Assembly (NCBI RefSeq): GCF_003850345.1
Contig: NZ_CP027707.1
Location: 3,720,001-3,784,000, forward strand
Source: Pseudomonas chlororaphis subsp. piscium
Lineage (GTDB): Bacteria > Pseudomonadota > Gammaproteobacteria > Pseudomonadales > Pseudomonadaceae
Length of the DNA: 64,000 bases
Reading direction: 5' to 3'
Shown: positions 17,947 through 25,926 of the stretch, piece by piece
Position numbering within the stretch: position 1 is the stretch's first letter
Layout of the letters: the number at the start of each line of letters is the position of its first letter
Notes under the pieces: generated by a model
What the model was told of the DNA's origin: nothing
Seen by the model: only the letters and a program-made list of their open reading frames with translations
Databases searched by the model: none
Made by a program: the position numbers and the translations under genes

Positions 17947-18588
17947 ATGTCCCTTCTTGTACGTACCCACCCTCGCCTGACCCTCGGCGCCCTGATCGGC
18001 CTGGCGGTGGGCATCCTGGCGCCGGCCGATACCTTGATCAGCAAGATTCTCATCGGCTGGAACGCCGGGGTCTGGAGCTACCTGGCGCTGATGTGCTGGC
18101 TCACCGCGCGCTCCAGGGCCGACGATGTGAAACGCATCGCCGAGGTCGAGGACGAAAACGCCGGGCTGGTGCTGTTCATGGTCTGCATCGCGGCCATCGC
18201 CAGCCTCGCCGCCATCACCCTCTCGCTGGCCGGCAGCAAGGACCTGGAAACCGGCCGGCGCCTGCTGCACTACGCCTTTACCGGCCTGACGGTGATCGGC
18301 TCCTGGCTGCTGATCGGGGTGATCTTCAGCGTGCACTACGCCCGCCTCTATTACACCTGGGGCGGCAAGGACCCGGCCCTGCGTTTCGCCGAAGGCCTGA
18401 CCACCCCCAATTACTGGGACTTCCTGTATTTCTCCTTCACCATCGGCGTGGCGGTGCAGACCTCCGACGTCGGCGTCGCCACCCGCGAGCTGCGCAAGAT
18501 CGTCCTGGCCCAGTCGCTGATCGGTTTTCTGTTCAATACCGCGATCCTCGGGTTTTCCATCAACATCGCCGCCGGGCTGTTCGGTTGA
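17947..18588 (+). CDS. DUF1345 family inner-membrane protein
   Basis: A 213-residue protein with five or six hydrophobic helices ([89 protein letters not shown]). The DUF1345 signature YARLYYTWG...LRF then [21 protein letters not shown] lies near the C-terminus and resembles the pore-loop region of ion channels. Function is not established. ATG 17947 gives the usual family length; the longer frame crosses a REP unit. Confidence 0.85.
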   Translation: MSLLVRTHPRLTLGALIGLAVGILAPADTLISKILIGWNAGVWSYLALMCWLTARSRADDVKRIAEVEDENAGLVLFMVCIAAIASLAAITLSLAGSKDLETGRRLLHYAFTGLTVIGSWLLIGVIFSVHYARLYYTWGGKDPALRFAEGLTTPNYWDFLYFSFTIGVAVQTSDVGVATRELRKIVLAQSLIGFLFNTAILGFSINIAAGLFG

Positions 18589-18663
18589 TGCCGCACAAAT
18601 GTTCTAGATCCGCCCCGGCCGGCGGGCGCTAACTGTCACTCTCGCCCTTGCCACGGACATTCC

Positions 18664-19503
18664 ATGAACGCGCACAACTGGATCGATCTGGCCCAGGACG
18701 CCGACACCGGCATCGAAACCCTGCGCGCCCATTTCACCGGCCATGCCTACGACCCCCACTGGCATGACAGCTACCTGGTGGGCGTGACCGAGGAAGGCGT
18801 GCAGCAATTCCACTGCCGGCGCGAGCGTTTTCACAGCACCCCGGGCAAGGTGTTTTTGCTCGAACCCGGGGAAATCCACGACGGCGACGCGCCCACCGAC
18901 AGCGGCTTCACCTACCGCATGCTGTACCTCGACCCGCAGTGGCTGGAGCGCGAACTGAGCGCGCTGTTCGAGGAGGCGCCGGCCGACAGCCAGCTGAGTT
19001 TCGCCAACAACCTGGCCAGCGACCAGCGCCTGGCCCAGGCCACCAGCACCGCCTTCCACAGCCTGCACCACGGCGAGCTGCGCATCGTCCGCCAGAGCGC
19101 CATGGACCAGTTGCTCGACCAGCTCACCGGCCACCTGCGCTGGCGCCAGCGCTACCACCAGGACCCGCGCCTGCCGCTGGTGGCGCACAAGGCCCGCGAC
19201 TACCTGCATGCCCATGCCCAGCAGGACATCAGCCTGGACGAGCTGGGCGCGGTCTGCGGCGTCGATCGCTTCCGCCTGACCCGCGCCTTCAAGGCCGCCT
19301 ATGGCCTGCCGCCCCACGCCTATCTGGTGCAATTGCGCCTGGCCAAGGCCCGGCGCCTGCTGGCCCGCGGCGCGCAACCGGCCGACGTGGCCATGGCCCT
19401 GGGGTTCGCCGACCAGAGCCATATGGGCCGCTGGTTCGTCCGCGCCTACGGCCTGACCCCGGCAGCCTATCGCAAGCGCTGCTCAAACCTTCCAGACGCC
19501 TGA
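18664..19503 (+). CDS. AraC-family transcriptional regulator with cupin-like sensor
   Basis: A 279-residue regulator. The N-terminal ~160 residues are an AraC-type ligand-binding beta-barrel (YDPHWHDSYLVGVTEEG, LEPGEIHDGD). The C-terminal double helix-turn-helix (ISLDELGAVCGVDRFRLTRAF and PADVAMALGFADQSHMGRWF) is complete. The LysE exporter gene starts 52 bp downstream on the same strand. AraC-LysE pairs of this kind are common in Pseudomonas and suggest that the regulator senses the exported metabolite. Confidence 0.88.
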   Translation: MNAHNWIDLAQDADTGIETLRAHFTGHAYDPHWHDSYLVGVTEEGVQQFHCRRERFHSTPGKVFLLEPGEIHDGDAPTDSGFTYRMLYLDPQWLERELSALFEEAPADSQLSFANNLASDQRLAQATSTAFHSLHHGELRIVRQSAMDQLLDQLTGHLRWRQRYHQDPRLPLVAHKARDYLHAHAQQDISLDELGAVCGVDRFRLTRAFKAAYGLPPHAYLVQLRLAKARRLLARGAQPADVAMALGFADQSHMGRWFVRAYGLTPAAYRKRCSNLPDA

Positions 19504-19555
19504 ACCCGCGCCGGCGAAGATCGCCTTCCTCGATCTTCACTGGAACCTGCCTGCG

Positions 19556-20170
19556 ATGTTGCCTTCCCTGTCCACCCTGCTGCCCTTCCTGCTGTTCGCC
19601 TTCGTTGCCTCGATCACCCCGGGGCCGACCAATATCCTGCTGCTGAGCAACAGCGCCCGCTACGGTTTCAAGGCCGCGCTGCCGATTGTTCTCGGCGCCT
19701 GCCTGGCCGCCACCGGCATCGTCATGCTGGTGGGCAGCGGCCTCGGCCGCACGCTGATGGAGGTGCCCGGCCTGCCGACGGCCATGCGCTGGGCCGGGGT
19801 GATCTGGCTGAGCTACCTGGCCTGGCAGATCTTCCGCGCCCCGGCGCCGTCCCTCGATCCACAGTCCGATACCCAACACAGACGCCTGGGCCTGCTCGGC
19901 GCCGCCAGCCTGCAACTGGTCAACCCGAAAACCTGGATGATGGCCCTGGTCGTGGTCAGTGTGTTCGTCGGCAACGGCAGCGAACGCCAGGGCCAGGTGC
20001 TGTACCTGTCGCTGGTGTTTTTCCTGGTGTCCCTGCCTTGCCTGGGCGCCTGGGCGCTGCTCGGTGCCGGCTCCGCCCGGCTGCTGCGCTCACCGCGGGC
20101 CATGCAGCGTTTCAACCGGGGCATGGCGCTATTGCTGCTGGCCTCGGCCTGGGCGAGCTTGTGGGCCTGA
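19556..20170 (+). CDS. LysE/RhtB family amino-acid exporter
   Basis: A 204-residue inner-membrane protein with about six helices. The family signature FVASITPGPTNILLLSNSARYGF is at residues ~16-38, with the conserved QLVNPKTWMMALVVVSVF in the second half. Proteins of this family export amino acids or analogues such as lysine, threonine or homoserine lactone. Position after the AraC gene suggests co-regulation. The 134-bp palindromic element downstream may mark the end of the transcript. Confidence 0.88.
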   Translation: MLPSLSTLLPFLLFAFVASITPGPTNILLLSNSARYGFKAALPIVLGACLAATGIVMLVGSGLGRTLMEVPGLPTAMRWAGVIWLSYLAWQIFRAPAPSLDPQSDTQHRRLGLLGAASLQLVNPKTWMMALVVVSVFVGNGSERQGQVLYLSLVFFLVSLPCLGAWALLGAGSARLLRSPRAMQRFNRGMALLLLASAWASLWA

Positions 20171-20249
20171 ACTGAGTCGCCCCAGTGCAAGAGCCGGTCG
20201 CCTCAGGGCGCTTTCATAAGGGGCTGCGTTACCTAAAGTGGTGCTGGGA

Positions 20250-20383
20250 TCTGTACGAAAAGTCGGCGAGCGATGGCCAGGCAAGGCAAAAACAGGCGAG
20301 GAAGCGGAGTTTAGGGGCCTAAATGAGCATTCCGAGCCTGTTTTTAACGCAGCATGGCCGAGCGCAGCCACTTTTCGTACAGA
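20250..20383. repeat. 134-bp interspersed palindromic element
   Basis: The ends TCTGTACGAAAAGT (20250-20263) and ACTTTTCGTACAGA (20370-20383) are perfect inverted repeats. A second inverted pair, AAAAACAGGC (20288-20297) and GCCTGTTTTT (20336-20345), lies inside, and the exact centre is TTTAGG-GG-CCTAAA (20310-20323). No coding potential is seen. It could form a large cruciform or mRNA hairpin, and resembles the long inverted repeats dispersed in P. fluorescens genomes or a MITE. It fills most of the gap between lysE-like and choX-like genes. Confidence 0.8.
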
Positions 20384-20443
20384 CCCCCACGGCGCAACAA
20401 GACGCCGCCCCGACAATAACAACCTGCCGGACGAGACCCTGTG

Positions 20444-21388
20444 ATGAAAACCCTGTTCAAGCCTTGTCTCCCGCTTCTCTGTGGCGCCCTGCTCCTCAGC
20501 GCCAATGCCTGGGCCAGCGAGCCCGCTTCCTGCAAGACCGTGCGCATGGGCGTGGTCAACTGGACCGATGTCATCGCCACCAGTGGCATGGCCGACGTGC
20601 TGCTGACCGGCCTGGGCTACGACAGCAAGCAGACCAGCGCCGTGCAGCAGATCATCTTCGCCGGCATCCGCGACAAGCGCCTGGACATCTTCCTCGGCTA
20701 CTGGAAACCGGCGATGGACAAGAACATCGCGCCGTTCCTCCAGGCCGGGCAGGTCAAGATCCTGGATCAACCGAGCCTGGCCGACGCCCAGGCCACCCTC
20801 GCCGTGCCGGACTATGTCGCCGCCGCGGGGCTGAAGACCTTTGCCGACATCGCCCGCTTCAAGGAGCAACTGGGCGGCAAGATCTATGGCATCGAGCCCG
20901 GCAGCGGCGCCAACACCACCATCAAGACGATGATCGACAGCGACCGTTTCGGCCTCAAGGGCTTCAAGCTGGTGGAGTCCGGCGAGGCCGGCATGCTGGC
21001 GGCGGTGCAACGGGCGATCAACCGCAAGGAGTTCGTGGTCTTCGTCGGCTGGACCCCGCACCCGATGAACATCAATATGCGGATCGCCTACCTGACCGGC
21101 AGCGAAGACGTCTACGGGCCCAACGAAGGCGCGGCCAGCGTGTCCACCGTCACCGCGCCGGACTACGCCGAGCGCTGCCCCAACGTCCAGCGGCTGCTGC
21201 AGAACCTGACCTTCACCGCGGCCCAGGAAAGCCAGCTGATGGTGCCGATCATGGAACGCAAAACGCCCCAGGACGTGGCGCGGCAATGGCTGCGCGAGCA
21301 CCCCGAAGACCTGCAACGCTGGCTGGCCGGAGTCAGCAGCTTCGACGGCAAGGACGGCGTGGCCTCCGTGCAGGCCAGCCTGAAATAG
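20444..21388 (+). CDS. Choline/betaine/carnitine-type ABC transporter substrate-binding protein
   Basis: A 314-residue periplasmic binding protein of the ChoX/OpuAC family. A signal peptide (LLCGALLLSANAWA) is cleaved near residue 26. The mature part has the quaternary-amine-binding features NWTDVIATSGMADVLLTGLGY, LGYWKPAMD, GIEPGSGANTTI and VFVGWTPHPMN, the last supplying aromatic residues for the cation box. No ATPase or permease gene is adjacent. In P. aeruginosa, orphan proteins of this family (CaiX, BetX) share the CbcWV core transporter, so this is probably a similar stand-alone receptor. Which ligand it prefers cannot be told here. Confidence 0.85.
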   Translation: MKTLFKPCLPLLCGALLLSANAWASEPASCKTVRMGVVNWTDVIATSGMADVLLTGLGYDSKQTSAVQQIIFAGIRDKRLDIFLGYWKPAMDKNIAPFLQAGQVKILDQPSLADAQATLAVPDYVAAAGLKTFADIARFKEQLGGKIYGIEPGSGANTTIKTMIDSDRFGLKGFKLVESGEAGMLAAVQRAINRKEFVVFVGWTPHPMNINMRIAYLTGSEDVYGPNEGAASVSTVTAPDYAERCPNVQRLLQNLTFTAAQESQLMVPIMERKTPQDVARQWLREHPEDLQRWLAGVSSFDGKDGVASVQASLK

Positions 21389-21406
21389 TGACGTCCTGCC
21401 GGCCTT

Positions 21407-21486
21407 ATCGCGAGCAAGCTCGCTCCTACAGATATTTGCGCCATTCCCTGTAGGAGCAGCCGGTCGATGCTCGACTGCTCGTGATG
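21407..21486. repeat. REP doublet with one long-variant unit
   Basis: The left inverted unit (ATCGCGAGCAAGCTCGCTCC) is followed by the long-variant right unit reading TGTAGGAGCAGCCGGTCGAT then GCTCGACTGCTCGTGATG. It lies between the choX-like gene and the hydrolase gene. Confidence 0.85.
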
Positions 21487-21518
21487 CCCCTCTTCCAGAC
21501 AACGGACCTCCCCCGCCC

Positions 21519-22445
21519 ATGCGCCACTACCCGCTCTCCCCCGAACTCGTCGCCTTCGTCGCCAGGACGGAGAGCTTCACCAGCCCCGACAACAGCTTAA
21601 AGGGCTGGCGCGACAGCTACAGCCGCATGTGTCGCGCATTCACCCCACCTCGCCCCAGCGGCCTGCAAGTCAGCGACCTACAACTGGCCGGGGTCCCGGT
21701 GCGCGCCTATTGCCCCACCAGCCCGACACCCGCGGATGGCTGGCCCTGCCTGCTGTACCTGCACGGAGGCGGCTGGGTGGTGGGCGACCTGGATTCCCAC
21801 GATTTCATCACCACCTACCTGGCGGCGCAGCTGCAGGTGCTGGTGATTGCCGTGGATTACCGCCTGGCGCCCGAGCATCCGTTCCCCGCCGCCTTCGACG
21901 ATTGCCTGGCGGTCTGGCGCGCCCTGCAGGCCGGCGCCAGCCCCTTTGCCCTGGATCCCCGGCGGCAACTGGTGATCGGAGACAGCGCCGGTGGCAACCT
22001 CGCCGCGGCCTTGTGCCTGGCCCTGCGCGATGCCGGCGACCCCTTGCCCGCCGCCCAGGTGCTGCTGTACCCCGGCCTCGGCGGCGCCGCCGACTTGCCC
22101 TCGCGCAGCCAGTGCGCCGACGCGCCCCTGCTCGGCAGCAACGACCTGGATGCCTACCAGGCCCTGTACCTGCCCGGCCCGGCCCAGCGTTCGCCCTATG
22201 CCCGGCCCTTGCTGGCCACGGACTTCAGTGGCCTGCCCGCGGCCTTTATCGCCCTGGCGCAGTTCGACCCGCTACGCGACGACGGCGAGCTGTATCACCA
22301 GCGACTGCTGGCCGCCGGCGGCCACAGCCAGCTGTACCCTGGCCTCGGCCTGGTGCATGGCTGCCTGCGGGCCCGGGGCCTGGCGCCGGAGGTGGATGCG
22401 CTGTATGGCGCCTTGCTCGATTACCTGCGGCGCGCCCTCGAATAG
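21519..22445 (+). CDS. Alpha/beta hydrolase of the hormone-sensitive lipase (HSL) family
   Basis: A 308-residue cytoplasmic esterase-like protein. The HSL oxyanion motif HGGGW is at residues 82-86 and the nucleophile elbow GDSAG at 154-158 (Ser156). The acid is expected in AQFDPLRDD and the catalytic His in LGLVHGCLR near residue 281. YRLAPEHPFPAAFDD is also typical. HSL-type enzymes hydrolyse short acyl esters; the natural substrate is unknown. The gene stands alone between REP elements. Confidence 0.88.
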   Translation: MRHYPLSPELVAFVARTESFTSPDNSLKGWRDSYSRMCRAFTPPRPSGLQVSDLQLAGVPVRAYCPTSPTPADGWPCLLYLHGGGWVVGDLDSHDFITTYLAAQLQVLVIAVDYRLAPEHPFPAAFDDCLAVWRALQAGASPFALDPRRQLVIGDSAGGNLAAALCLALRDAGDPLPAAQVLLYPGLGGAADLPSRSQCADAPLLGSNDLDAYQALYLPGPAQRSPYARPLLATDFSGLPAAFIALAQFDPLRDDGELYHQRLLAAGGHSQLYPGLGLVHGCLRARGLAPEVDALYGALLDYLRRALE

Positions 22446-22472
22446 GTCTCATCCGGATACCGCGTGCTCCTT

Positions 22473-22577
22473 ATCGCGGGCAAGCCTCGCTCCTACAAAA
22501 GCCGGCATACCCGCAGGAGCGAATTCATTCCGAAGAGGCGCTTGCAAAATCCTGTAGGAGCGAGGCTTGCCCGCGAT
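22473..22577. repeat. REP doublet, GTAGGAGCG family
   Basis: ATCGCGGGCAAGCCTCGCTC...CTACA and, inverted, TGTAGGAGCGAGGCTTGCCC flank a degenerate middle. With the operators downstream, this is what the 344-bp gap before ptxS contains. Confidence 0.9.
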
Positions 22578-22703
22578 CACCTGCAACGCAGGTGCCAGAC
22601 GCCCCGTCCCTCAAAAAAAGACTACGAACGGTCGGCCGCATGACATTTTTTTCATCCCGCTGGCGCTGATCGCGCTTGACGGCGAAAGCGCTTTGCTGTT
22701 TCC

Positions 22704-22717
22704 TGAAACCGGTTTCA
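22704..22717. promoter_or_regulatory. PtxS operator upstream of ptxS
   Basis: A perfect 14-bp palindrome TGAAACCGGTTTCA, the sequence reported as the PtxS target in P. putida and P. aeruginosa. It lies about 75 bp before the ptxS start and suggests autoregulation. Confidence 0.88.
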
Positions 22718-22740
22718 GCGATGCGGCAGAACGTCGCACC

Positions 22741-22754
22741 TGAAACCGGATACG
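22741..22754. promoter_or_regulatory. Degenerate second PtxS half-operator
   Basis: TGAAACCGGATACG keeps the left half-site TGAAACCG and loses the right. Its start lies 37 bp from that of the perfect operator. A further palindrome AAAGCGCTTT (22685-22694) lies upstream. Either may add cooperativity. Confidence 0.4.
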
Positions 22755-22789
22755 CCCATAACAAGAACGCCAATGACAGGTCGCCGCCC

Positions 22790-23818
22790 GTGAACAGTTT
22801 TTCCGCCGCCCAGCGCAGCCGCGTCACCATGCTCGATGTCGCCGAACGCGCCGGGGTCTCCAAGGCCAGCGTTTCGCGCTTTATCGGCGAAGACCGCGCC
22901 CTGCTCTCCGATGCCATCGCCCAGCGCATCGAACAGGCGATAGCCGAACTGGGCTACCGCCCGAACCAGATGGCCCGCGGCCTGAAACGCGGGCGCACGC
23001 GCCTGATCGGCATGCTGGTGGCCGATATCCGCAACCCCTATTCGATTGCCGTGATGCATGGCGTGGAAACCGCCTGCCGCCAGCACGGCTACAGCCTGGT
23101 GGTGTGCAACACCGACCGCGACGACGAGCAGGAGCGCCAGCACCTGGCCAACCTGCGCTCGTACAACATCGAAGGCCTGATCGTGAACACCCTGGGCCAT
23201 CATCTGGACGAACTGCGCGAACTGCATCGGGAAATGCCCATGGTCCTGGTGGACCGCAAGGTCGAGCAGTTGCACAGCGACCTGGTCGGCCTGGACAACC
23301 CGCAAGCCGTGCGCAGCGCCATCGAACACCTGCAAGAGCGCGGCTATCGCGACCTGCTGCTGGTCAGCGAACCCTATGACGGCACCAGCTCGCGGCTCGA
23401 ACGCAGCAACAGTTTCAAGGCGCAGATCCAGCAGCGCCCGGCCTTGCAAGGCGCGGTAGTGGAAACCGGCGCCACGCTGAACCAGCAGCTGCAACAGTTC
23501 CTCGCCGCCCCCGGCCCTGGCCCGAAAGCCCTGTTCTGCGCCAACGGCGTCGCCGCCCTGGCCGCGACCCGGGCCTTGCGCGAGCTGGGCTGCCCGCTGT
23601 TCGACGAAATCGGCCTGATCGCCCTCGACGACCTCGACTGGTATCCGCTGGTGGGCACCGGCATCACCGCCCTCGCCCAGCCCACCGAGCGCATCGGCGC
23701 CAGCGCCTTCGAGTGCCTGCTCAAGCGTTTGCGCGGTGATGTCGAGCCGCTGCGGGTGCTGGACTTCCCGGCCGAGCTGATCGTCCGTGGCTCCACCCGA
23801 CAGCGAGGGTCTCTGTAA
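22790..23818 (+). CDS. ptxS: LacI-family repressor of 2-ketogluconate utilisation
   Basis: A 342-residue LacI-type regulator; P. aeruginosa PtxS has nearly the same length. The N-terminal helix-turn-helix is VTMLDVAERAGVSKASVSRF with the hinge helix NQMARGLKRGRT. The sugar-binding core follows (LIGMLVADIRNPYSIAVMHG; IGLIALDDLDWYPLVGTGIT). GTG 22790, with ACAGG nine bases upstream, is chosen; the longer frame would run through the operators. In Pseudomonas, PtxS represses the kgu genes and its own gene and is released by 2-ketogluconate. The kguEKTD operon follows after a REP cluster. Confidence 0.9.
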   Translation: MNSFSAAQRSRVTMLDVAERAGVSKASVSRFIGEDRALLSDAIAQRIEQAIAELGYRPNQMARGLKRGRTRLIGMLVADIRNPYSIAVMHGVETACRQHGYSLVVCNTDRDDEQERQHLANLRSYNIEGLIVNTLGHHLDELRELHREMPMVLVDRKVEQLHSDLVGLDNPQAVRSAIEHLQERGYRDLLLVSEPYDGTSSRLERSNSFKAQIQQRPALQGAVVETGATLNQQLQQFLAAPGPGPKALFCANGVAALAATRALRELGCPLFDEIGLIALDDLDWYPLVGTGITALAQPTERIGASAFECLLKRLRGDVEPLRVLDFPAELIVRGSTRQRGSL

Positions 23819-23848
23819 CCACGGATCGACCCGGGAATCGCGGTGCCG

Positions 23849-23990
23849 GTGTAGCCGCTGCCGAGCCAGCGAGGTTGCGATTGGCAACGCAGTTGCCGCA
23901 AAACCTGCGTCCGCGATCTGCCTGGAAAACGCTTCGGCCGGGTTACGACGGCTACACCGCCGATCGCAGCCTGCGGCAGCTGGCTACAGG
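23849..23990. repeat. REP cluster, CTGTAGCCGCTGCCG family, between ptxS and kguE
   Basis: GTGTAGCCGCTGCCGAGCC, an internal degenerate unit (GGTTACGACGGCTACACC) and GATCGCAGCCTGCGGCAGCT...GGCTACAG form an imperfect multi-stem structure. It may terminate or attenuate the ptxS transcript. Confidence 0.75.
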
Positions 23991-24054
23991 GAACGGCGCA
24001 GGCATGAAGATAGGGAAATGAGCTTCTTTTGGGGGGCTTTTTTTTGAGAAGAAA

Positions 24055-24068
24055 TGAAACCGGTTTCA
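24055..24068. promoter_or_regulatory. PtxS operator at kguE
   Basis: A perfect TGAAACCGGTTTCA palindrome ends 12 bases before the chosen kguE start. It overlaps the apparent upstream ATG at 24054, so that ATG is unlikely to be used. Binding here would block transcription or early elongation of kguEKTD. Confidence 0.88.
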
Positions 24069-24080
24069 GAGGCCATGACC

Positions 24081-24863
24081 ATGAATAAATCGCCTGTTTC
24101 CATCAGCCTTTCCAGCTACGGCGCCGACCGCGTCCGTGAGCAGGGCCAGGGCAGTTTCATCGAGGTGCTGGCCGCCGCCGGCGCGTCGCGCATCGAATGG
24201 CGCGAAGAGCTGCTGACCGTCGAAGACCCGTCCCAGCTGGCCCAGGCCACCCGCGAGCGACAACTGGAAAGCGTGTTTTCTTCGCCGCTGGAACTCTGGG
24301 TCGCCGGGCGTTCCCGGGCCAACCCGTTGCTGGAACAGGCGCTGCAACGGGCCGAGGCCTTCGGCGCGAAAAGCCTCAAGGTGTCCCTGGGCTATTTCAC
24401 CGAGCACAACGACCTGCCCCAACTAGCCCAGCTGCTGGCGCAGTCCCCGGTGCAACTGCTGGTGGAAAACGACCAGACCCTGCACGGCGGGCGCATCGAA
24501 CCCTTCCAGCGCTTCTTCGCCGAAGTCGAGCGCCACCGCCTGCCGGTGCAGATGACCTTCGACATCGGCAACTGGCAGTGGCAAGACCAGTCCGCCTCCG
24601 CCGCCGCGCGCCTGCTGGGCCGGCATGTCGGCTACGTGCACTGCAAGGCCGTGGCCCGGCGCGCCGACGGCAAGCTGGTGGCGATACCGCCGGGCATGGC
24701 CGACCTGCATCTGTGGGAACAATTGCTGCGGCACATGACTCAAGGGGTTACCCGGGCCGTGGAATATCCGCTGCAAGGCGAAGACCTGGTGCAGCTGACC
24801 CGCGAACACGTTGCCACCCTCGCCCGCCTTGGCCAATCCCGCCTGGAGCACGCCCATGTCTGA
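24081..24863 (+). CDS. kguE: Putative sugar epimerase/isomerase of 2-ketogluconate utilisation
   Basis: A 260-residue TIM-barrel protein of the xylose-isomerase-like AP endonuclease-2 superfamily. Metal-ligand segments are visible around [11 protein letters not shown] (Glu), [11 protein letters not shown] (Glu/Asp), [10 protein letters not shown] (Asp) and GYVHCKAV (His), as in such isomerases. Its biochemical step is not firmly known; it is the first gene of the kgu operon in Pseudomonas. ATG 24081 has AGAGG eight bases upstream; ATG 24075 is possible. Its stop overlaps the start of kguK by 8 bp. Confidence 0.85.
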   Translation: MNKSPVSISLSSYGADRVREQGQGSFIEVLAAAGASRIEWREELLTVEDPSQLAQATRERQLESVFSSPLELWVAGRSRANPLLEQALQRAEAFGAKSLKVSLGYFTEHNDLPQLAQLLAQSPVQLLVENDQTLHGGRIEPFQRFFAEVERHRLPVQMTFDIGNWQWQDQSASAAARLLGRHVGYVHCKAVARRADGKLVAIPPGMADLHLWEQLLRHMTQGVTRAVEYPLQGEDLVQLTREHVATLARLGQSRLEHAHV

Positions 24864-25842
24864 GCTCGATATCCTGTCGTTCGGTGAAACCATGGCGATG
24901 TTCGTCGCCGAACAGAGCGGCGACCTGGCCCGGGTCGGCCACTTCCACAAACGCATCGCCGGCGCCGACAGCAATGTGGCCATCGGCCTGTCACGCCTGG
25001 GCTTCAAGGTCGGCTGGCTGAGCCGGGTCGGCGCCGATTCCCTGGGGCGCTTCGTCGTCGACAGCCTGCAGGCCGAAGGCGTGGACTGCCGCTTCGTTGC
25101 CACCGATCCGCGCTATCCCACCGGTTTCCAGCTCAAGTCCCTGGAGGAGCACGGCGACGATCCGCGGGTGGAATACTTCCGCCGCGGTTCGGCGGCCAGC
25201 CACCTGAGCGTCGCCGACATCGCCCCCGAACTGCTGCGCGCCCGACACCTGCACGCCACCGGCATTCCCCCGGCGCTGTCGACCTCGGCCCGTGACCTGT
25301 CCCACAACCTGATGAGCAAGATGCGCGCGGCCGGCCGCAGCGTCTCTTTCGACCCGAACCTGCGGCCCAGCCTGTGGGGCAGCGAAAAACTGATGATCCA
25401 CGAGATCAACCGCCTGGCCGTGCTCGCCCACTGGGTGCTGCCGGGCCTGGGCGAAGGCCGCCTGCTGACCGGTTATGAAGACCCGGCCGACATCGCCGCG
25501 TTTTACCTGGACCAGGGCGTCGAGGCCGTGGCGATCAAGCTCGGTGCCCATGGCGCCTACTACCGCACCCAGTTGCACGAAGGGTTCGTCGAGGCCGTAC
25601 CGGTGACCCAGGTGGTCGACACCGTGGGCGCCGGCGACGGTTTTGCCGTCGGCCTGATCAGCGCCCTGCTGGAAAACCACAGCGTCGCCGAGGCGGTGCA
25701 GCGCGCCAACTGGATCGGCAGCCGCGCCGTGCAGAGCCGGGGCGACATGGAAGGTTTGCCGACCCGCGCTGAACTGCCCGTGGCCGCCGCGCGAACGCTC
25801 GCCAGCAGGCCCGTCACACCAGAAACCGTACAAACGCTATAG
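24856..25842 (+). CDS. kguK: 2-ketogluconate kinase
   Basis: A 328-residue PfkB/ribokinase-family sugar kinase that phosphorylates imported 2-ketogluconate at C6. Features: N-terminal [12 protein letters not shown], the glycine-rich substrate site [15 protein letters not shown], and the C-terminal anion hole and catalytic base [18 protein letters not shown] (Asp of GAGD). The start overlaps the end of kguE, which suggests translational coupling. The next gene is the transporter. Confidence 0.92.
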   Translation: MSELDILSFGETMAMFVAEQSGDLARVGHFHKRIAGADSNVAIGLSRLGFKVGWLSRVGADSLGRFVVDSLQAEGVDCRFVATDPRYPTGFQLKSLEEHGDDPRVEYFRRGSAASHLSVADIAPELLRARHLHATGIPPALSTSARDLSHNLMSKMRAAGRSVSFDPNLRPSLWGSEKLMIHEINRLAVLAHWVLPGLGEGRLLTGYEDPADIAAFYLDQGVEAVAIKLGAHGAYYRTQLHEGFVEAVPVTQVVDTVGAGDGFAVGLISALLENHSVAEAVQRANWIGSRAVQSRGDMEGLPTRAELPVAAARTLASRPVTPETVQTL

Positions 25843-25926
25843 CGACAAAACCGTGAAGACACCTCAACCCGACTGAACCCTTGCATTACCTGTTGCGACA
25901 AAAACAACAAGCTCAGGAGCACCCTT

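Noticed and set aside
24054..24080. ATG 24054 as the kguE start
   Set aside because: It lies on the PtxS operator and has a poor ribosome-binding site; ATG 24081 has AGAGG at good spacing.
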